A program made the position numbers and the translations under genes. This document shows, piece by piece, positions 59,987-64,000 of a stretch of 64,000 nucleotides of DNA; position 1 is the stretch's first letter; each line of letters starts with the position of its first letter. Source of the stretch: Sphingosinicella microcystinivorans (GTDB lineage Bacteria > Pseudomonadota > Alphaproteobacteria > Sphingomonadales > Sphingomonadaceae); assembly GCF_003634215.1 (NCBI RefSeq), contig NZ_RBWX01000007.1:1412945-1476944 (forward strand), in the 5' to 3' direction. The notes under the pieces were generated by a model, which was not told the origin of the DNA, searched no databases, and saw only the letters and a program-made list of their open reading frames with translations.

Positions 59987-60607
59987 ATGGGTCGGGATGA
60001 TTGGTACCGCAACACGACGTGGAATACTGAAATAGAGGCGAAATTTGATCAGAAATTACGCCGAGCGCGCGAGAAATTCCAGTATCTTAGGATACAGGCT
60101 TTGTATTTGACGGAGACGTACCCGGAAGTGGCACTTAGATTACTTGAGCAATATTTTAGCTTGGGTGAAAACATCGATACGGCACAAGCGTACTTACAAA
60201 GAGCGCAAGCACTTTCTGTTCTCAATGATTTCGATGGTGCCTTTGCCTCATATGAGGCAGCTCTCGAGCGGGAGCGCCGTCGGCCAAATAGTACAACGCA
60301 GGCCTATTTGGACTTTCCTTGCTTGGTTCTCGAAACGAAAAGAGTGTCGCTGTACGCTCGCGCGCTCGAAGTGCTAAACACCCACAGCGACCGTTCTGTT
60401 TTCCCCATCGACCGATTTCGTTTGCACGGGGCACAGGCCTTGCTTCTTCACCATTTCGACCGAAAAGATGAGGCGCGCGCTGAGGCTGAATTGGCAATGG
60501 CGGCGGCTCAAGAAACTAAATCAGGCTTCCGGCACCATCCGAATCTTGGGCTTGTGCAAAGCGCAGACGATGAGTTTTCTATACAGGTTGCGGCGCTAGC
60601 AGTGTAG
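59987..60607 (+). CDS. TPR-like hypothetical protein
   Basis: A 206-residue protein starting MGRDDWYRNTTWNTEIEAKF with KLRRAREKFQYLRIQALYL, followed by helical repeats (AQAYLQRAQALSVLNDFDGA, ALLLHHFDRKDEARAEAE) of tetratricopeptide type. GGGAGGG precedes the ATG. Related proteins occur scattered in many bacteria without a known role. GC content is visibly lower than in the neighbouring genes, so it may have been acquired. It is convergent with uvrB. Confidence 0.7.
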   Translation: MGRDDWYRNTTWNTEIEAKFDQKLRRAREKFQYLRIQALYLTETYPEVALRLLEQYFSLGENIDTAQAYLQRAQALSVLNDFDGAFASYEAALERERRRPNSTTQAYLDFPCLVLETKRVSLYARALEVLNTHSDRSVFPIDRFRLHGAQALLLHHFDRKDEARAEAELAMAAAQETKSGFRHHPNLGLVQSADDEFSIQVAALAV

Positions 60608-60635
60608 TCGACCTTGTAAGAGTTCAGTTTGAAAC

Positions 60636-62825
60636 TCAAATCCCCATCTTCCGCGGCCGCGTCTTCCCGAACCGCGTCTTGCGCGTCCCCGGCTTGCCCT
60701 CCATCGCGCGGCCCTTCGGCCTCGCCACCTGCAGGTCCGCTGGCAGCCCAAGCTCTGATGCTTCCAGCTTACGAATTTCGTCGCGGATACGGGCGGCGGT
60801 TTCGAATTCGAGGTCGGCGGCGGCGGCTTTCATCTTCTCCTCGAGTTCGGCGATGTAGGCCTTGAGGTTGTGGCCGACGAGGTGCGGGGTCTCGTCGTCG
60901 ATCTCTACCGTTACGCGGTCGGCCTTGTCCGTGACGTGCGCGATGATGTCGCCGATGTTCTTGCGGACGGTCTGCGGCGTGATGCCGTGCTCTTCGTTGT
61001 AGGCGACCTGCTTGGCGCGGCGGCGGTCCGTCTCGGCGAGCGCGCGTTCGATCGAGCCGGTGATCGTGTCGGCGTAGAGGATGACGCGGCCGTCAACGTT
61101 GCGCGCGGCGCGGCCGATCGTTTGCACGAGGCTGGTTTCGGAGCGCAGGAAGCCCTCCTTGTCGGCGTCGAGGATGGCGACGAGCCCGCATTCGGGGATA
61201 TCGAGCCCCTCGCGCAGCAGGTTGATGCCGATCAGCACGTCATAGACGCCGAGCCGCAGGTCACGGATCAGCTCGATGCGCTCCAGGGTTTCGACATCCG
61301 AGTGCATGTACCGCACCTTGATGCCCGCTTCGTGCAGGAACTCGGTCAAATCCTCGGCCATGCGCTTGGTGAGCGTGGTGACGAGCGTGCGGTAGCCCTT
61401 CGCGGTCGTCTCGCGGATTTCGCCGATCAGGTCGTCGACCTGGCTTTCCACCGGGCGGATTTCCACGGGCGGATCGATAAGGCCGGTGGGGCGGATCACC
61501 TGCTCGGTGAACACGCCCGCCGTGCGCTCCATCTCCCACGGGCCGGGGGTCGCTGACACGAAGGTGGACTGTGGCCGCATCGCATCCCACTCGTCGAACT
61601 TCAGCGGGCGGTTGTCGATGCAGGAGGGCAGGCGAAAGCCGTATTCGGCGAGCGTCAGCTTGCGGCGGAAATCGCCGCGCGACATGGCGCTGATCTGCGG
61701 CACGGTCTGATGGCTCTCGTCCACGAAGAGCAGCGCGTTTTCGGGCAGGTATTCGAAGAGCGTGGGCGGTGGCTCGCCGGGGATGCGCCCCGTGAGGAAG
61801 CGAGAATAGTTCTCGATGCCCGCGCAGCTTCCGGTGGCGGCGATCATTTCGAGGTCGAAATTGGTGCGCTGCTCCAGCCGCTGGGCTTCGAGCAGCTTTC
61901 CTTCCGCCTCGAACTCCTTCAAGCGTTCGGCAAGCTCCGCCTTGATGGCGATCGTCGCCTGCTTCAGCGTCGGGCCGGGCGTCACGTGGTGCGAATTGGC
62001 GTAGACCTTCACCGTATCGAGACGCGCGCCTTTTTCGCCGGTCAGCGGGTCGAACTCGGCGATTTCCTCGATCTCGTCGCCGAAGAAGCTGATGCGCCAG
62101 GCCATGTCTTCAAGGTGGCTCGGGAAGATTTCCAGGCTGTCGCCGCGCACACGGAAGGAGCCGCGCACGAAATTCGCGTCGTTGCGCTTGTATTGGAGCG
62201 CGACCAGCTTGCGGATCAGCTCGCGATTGTCGACGCTTTCGCCCTTGTTCAGCTTGAACGTCATCGCCGAATAGGTCTCGACCGATCCGATGCCGTAGAG
62301 GCACGAGACCGACGCGACGATCAGCACGTCGTCCCGCTCCAGCAGCGCGCGCGTAGCGGAGTGGCGCATCCGATCGATCGCCTCGTTCACCGAGCTTTCC
62401 TTCTCGATGTACGTGTCCGACCGGGGAACGTAGGCCTCCGGCTGGTAGTAATCGTAATAGCTGACGAAATATTCGACCGCGTTGTTCGGGAAGAACGATT
62501 TGAACTCGCCGTAAAGCTGCGCGGCGAGAATCTTGTTATGGGCGAGCACGAGCGTGGGGCGCTGCAGCGCCTCCACGATTTTCGCCATGGTGAAGGTTTT
62601 GCCCGATCCGGTGACGCCCAGCAGCACCTGCTCGCGCTCGCCCGCGTTCAGGCCCGCAACCAGCTCCGCGATCGCCTGCGGCTGGTCGCCGGAGGGCTGA
62701 TATTCGCTTGCCAGCTCGAACCGGCGGCCCCCTTCGGACTTCTCCGGACGCTCCGGGCGATGGGGCTGGAACACCGGCTGTTCCGAAGGGTCAGTCAGCG
62801 TCGTGCGAATCCGGATGTTGGTCAT
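60636..62825 (-). CDS. uvrB: Excinuclease ABC subunit B
   Basis: A 729-residue nucleotide-excision repair helicase. Walker A is [20 protein letters not shown] and the damage-probing hairpin is [20 protein letters not shown]. The helicase half shows [20 protein letters not shown], and the C-terminal UVR motif is [21 protein letters not shown] basic tail (about 25 residues, [13 protein letters not shown]) follows. UvrB verifies lesions and loads UvrC. No GTTC-N7-GTTC box is seen in its short upstream region, so it is not obviously in the LexA regulon here. Confidence 0.97.
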   Translation of the reverse strand: MTNIRIRTTLTDPSEQPVFQPHRPERPEKSEGGRRFELASEYQPSGDQPQAIAELVAGLNAGEREQVLLGVTGSGKTFTMAKIVEALQRPTLVLAHNKILAAQLYGEFKSFFPNNAVEYFVSYYDYYQPEAYVPRSDTYIEKESSVNEAIDRMRHSATRALLERDDVLIVASVSCLYGIGSVETYSAMTFKLNKGESVDNRELIRKLVALQYKRNDANFVRGSFRVRGDSLEIFPSHLEDMAWRISFFGDEIEEIAEFDPLTGEKGARLDTVKVYANSHHVTPGPTLKQATIAIKAELAERLKEFEAEGKLLEAQRLEQRTNFDLEMIAATGSCAGIENYSRFLTGRIPGEPPPTLFEYLPENALLFVDESHQTVPQISAMSRGDFRRKLTLAEYGFRLPSCIDNRPLKFDEWDAMRPQSTFVSATPGPWEMERTAGVFTEQVIRPTGLIDPPVEIRPVESQVDDLIGEIRETTAKGYRTLVTTLTKRMAEDLTEFLHEAGIKVRYMHSDVETLERIELIRDLRLGVYDVLIGINLLREGLDIPECGLVAILDADKEGFLRSETSLVQTIGRAARNVDGRVILYADTITGSIERALAETDRRRAKQVAYNEEHGITPQTVRKNIGDIIAHVTDKADRVTVEIDDETPHLVGHNLKAYIAELEEKMKAAAADLEFETAARIRDEIRKLEASELGLPADLQVARPKGRAMEGKPGTRKTRFGKTRPRKMGI

Positions 62826-62929
62826 TGCTTAACTATGGGGGGTGTAGGCCGCGAATGCCAGATGGGCGCCGTGTGCCTTGAGTCGGGGATGGGAGCGCCC
62901 GTCTGGTGAACGATAAGGGGTCTAGAGAG

Positions 62930-63400
62930 ATGAAACGTGTGCTTGCCGGTGCCTGTATCGCGCTCGTTGCAGCGTCCGCTGTTGCGGCGCCGAAGTCGAC
63001 CGCGACGAAGGTACCAACCTCCACAAATGCGCTTTGGGTGACGACCGGATCGATCGTCAGCGTGTCCGGAGCGGGCCTTACCGCCGAACAAATCGAAACG
63101 ATCAAACAGCAGAAGCTTTCCAACACGACCTGCATGGCACGCAGCCCCAAGCCCGCGGATATCCAGACCGCGATCGGCAACACGTTCGGGTCGTGCACCT
63201 TCTCGAAGTTCGGCCTGGCCAAAACAACCATTCGCGCAACGATGAAGTGCAACGGCACCTATGGTCCGATGGATGCGGACTTCCTCGGTTCGCGCGGCTC
63301 AACCAGCTATTCGGGCACCAATAACGCGGTTTTCCCGAACACGGGGGGCGATGTTTACGTGAAGTCGGTGATCAGCGGGAAGATCAGCGGCAACTGCTGA
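62930..63400 (+). CDS. Secreted cysteine-containing protein, paralogue 1
   Basis: A 156-residue protein with a signal peptide (VLAGACIALVAASAVAAP). The mature part has conserved patterns shared with the next gene: LWVTTGSIVSVSGAG, NTTCMARSPKPADIQTAIGN, GSCTFSKFGLAKTTIRATMK and VYVKSVISGKISGNC. Four Cys could form two disulfides. The layout resembles DUF3617-type periplasmic proteins, but I am not sure. The same AAGGGGTCT motif lies upstream of both paralogues. Confidence 0.72.
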   Translation: MKRVLAGACIALVAASAVAAPKSTATKVPTSTNALWVTTGSIVSVSGAGLTAEQIETIKQQKLSNTTCMARSPKPADIQTAIGNTFGSCTFSKFGLAKTTIRATMKCNGTYGPMDADFLGSRGSTSYSGTNNAVFPNTGGDVYVKSVISGKISGNC

Positions 63401-63429
63401 AGGTGTGTAAACGACAAGGGGTCTTCGAA

Positions 63430-63882
63430 ATGATGCGTACTGTAAAATTCATACTGCCGATCCTCATCGCAGCCGGATTTCCGGCGGGCGCCGAGGCCGC
63501 CAGCAAATCGCTTTGGACGACGACGGGGACGATCGCCTCCGTGACGGGGCCGGGCGCGGACGCGGAAACGCAGAAAACCCTGAAATCAATGCCGATCAAT
63601 CATACCGTCTGCGCAGCGAAAATGCCGGGCAACAGCGAGATCAAATCCGTGATCGGCGCGGCGTTCGGCACCTGCAAGTACTCGACCTTCGCGGTTCGGG
63701 TCGGCCGGGTGACTGCAAAGGCGCAGTGCACGGGCGGCCTCTACGGAGATGCCAGCATCGCGTTCAACGGCACGTTCAACGGCACGACCTACTACGGTTC
63801 GAACACCTCCGTGTTCAAGACCAGCACCGGCGATCTGACGGTGCGTTCCAACATCAGCGGCAAGGTCGGCGGCAGCTGCTGA
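63430..63882 (+). CDS. Secreted cysteine-containing protein, paralogue 2
   Basis: A 150-residue protein with a signal peptide (LPILIAAGFPAGAEAAS) and the same mature pattern as paralogue 1: LWTTTGTIASVTGPG, HTVCAAKMPGNSEIKSVIGA, GTCKYSTFAVRVGRVTAKAQ and LTVRSNISGKVGGSC. It starts about 30 bp after the first gene stops. The pair is a recent tandem duplication on one transcript. Likely periplasmic, function unknown. Confidence 0.72.
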   Translation: MMRTVKFILPILIAAGFPAGAEAASKSLWTTTGTIASVTGPGADAETQKTLKSMPINHTVCAAKMPGNSEIKSVIGAAFGTCKYSTFAVRVGRVTAKAQCTGGLYGDASIAFNGTFNGTTYYGSNTSVFKTSTGDLTVRSNISGKVGGSC

Positions 63883-63966
63883 TGCTTTTCGGGGCGGGCC
63901 GGCTGGCGGTCCGCTCCGCGCCTTGCTAGCCTCGCCTCTCGTATCCTTGGGAAACGGGAGGGATTC

Positions 63967-64000
63967 TTGCTCGGCTACACCAACGCTCTAGGGCGTACGC
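63967..64000 (+). CDS. Possible start of a gene running off the window
   Basis: GGGAGGGATTC precedes a TTG at 63967 that opens a frame reading LGYTNALGRT to the window edge. The spacing fits a ribosome binding site, but the fragment is too short to identify. Confidence 0.3.
   Translation, partial: MLGYTNALGRT

Noticed and set aside
62826-62929. LexA box upstream of uvrB
   Set aside because: No GTTC-N7-GTTC sequence is present in this short region.

Overview
The window is high-GC DNA from an alphaproteobacterium, most likely of the order Sphingomonadales. This is inferred from the PopZ gene beside valS and a TolC-family gene, a class I lysyl-tRNA synthetase, a crtY-crtI-crtB plus crtZ carotenoid cluster, and a GTTC-N7-GTTC type SOS operator. 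No rRNA, species marker or CRISPR array is present, so the genus is left open.

Positions 1-20614 are the right part of an integrative, probably conjugative, island. Its integrase lies next to the 3' end of a tRNA-Cys gene (20615-20688). From left to right it holds the start of a MobF/TrwC-type relaxase, a TraD-type coupling ATPase, a small ribbon-helix-helix-like protein with a repeat-rich upstream region, a hypothetical protein, an excisionase-like HTH protein and a membrane protein. A cargo module follows: a TPR-sulfotransferase and, divergent from it, a giant autotransporter of 3982 residues. The autotransporter leader contains what reads as a cyclic-di-GMP-I riboswitch. The module is bracketed by two diverged 155-bp copies of the integrase 3' end, which overlaps the start of the membrane-protein gene. 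This suggests it was added to the island by recombination between two related islands.

Positions 20615-38470 are chromosomal backbone. They hold a pcm-like gene, a TolC-family gene, popZ and valS; then ygfZ, a dihydroorotase and an MHS-type transporter; then a run of small enzymes and envelope proteins. A 2'-5' RNA ligase-like/DUF72 pair has two LexA-type boxes in its promoter.

Positions 38472-42052 hold a gene-remnant scar, a lower-GC McrB-N-like/HNH endonuclease gene overlapping the thiC stop codon, thiC, and a TPP riboswitch. The endonuclease therefore probably sits in a thiamine-controlled operon.

Positions 42088-50109 hold a polysaccharide flippase and a carotenoid region: a sterol-desaturase-like hydroxylase, crtY, crtI, crtB, crtZ and a sulfotransferase overlapping crtZ. 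The likely product is a hydroxylated, possibly sulfated, carotenoid.

Positions 50190-64000 hold paired lipoproteins, a methyltransferase/Rrf2 operon, lysK, a DinG-like helicase with a SixA-like phosphatase, a DUF2855 protein, an SRPBCC/ArsR pair, a TPR-like protein, uvrB and two secreted paralogues. The strongest leads are the riboswitch-adhesin module with its repeats, the SOS-type promoter, the thiC-HNH operon and the crtZ-sulfotransferase pair.
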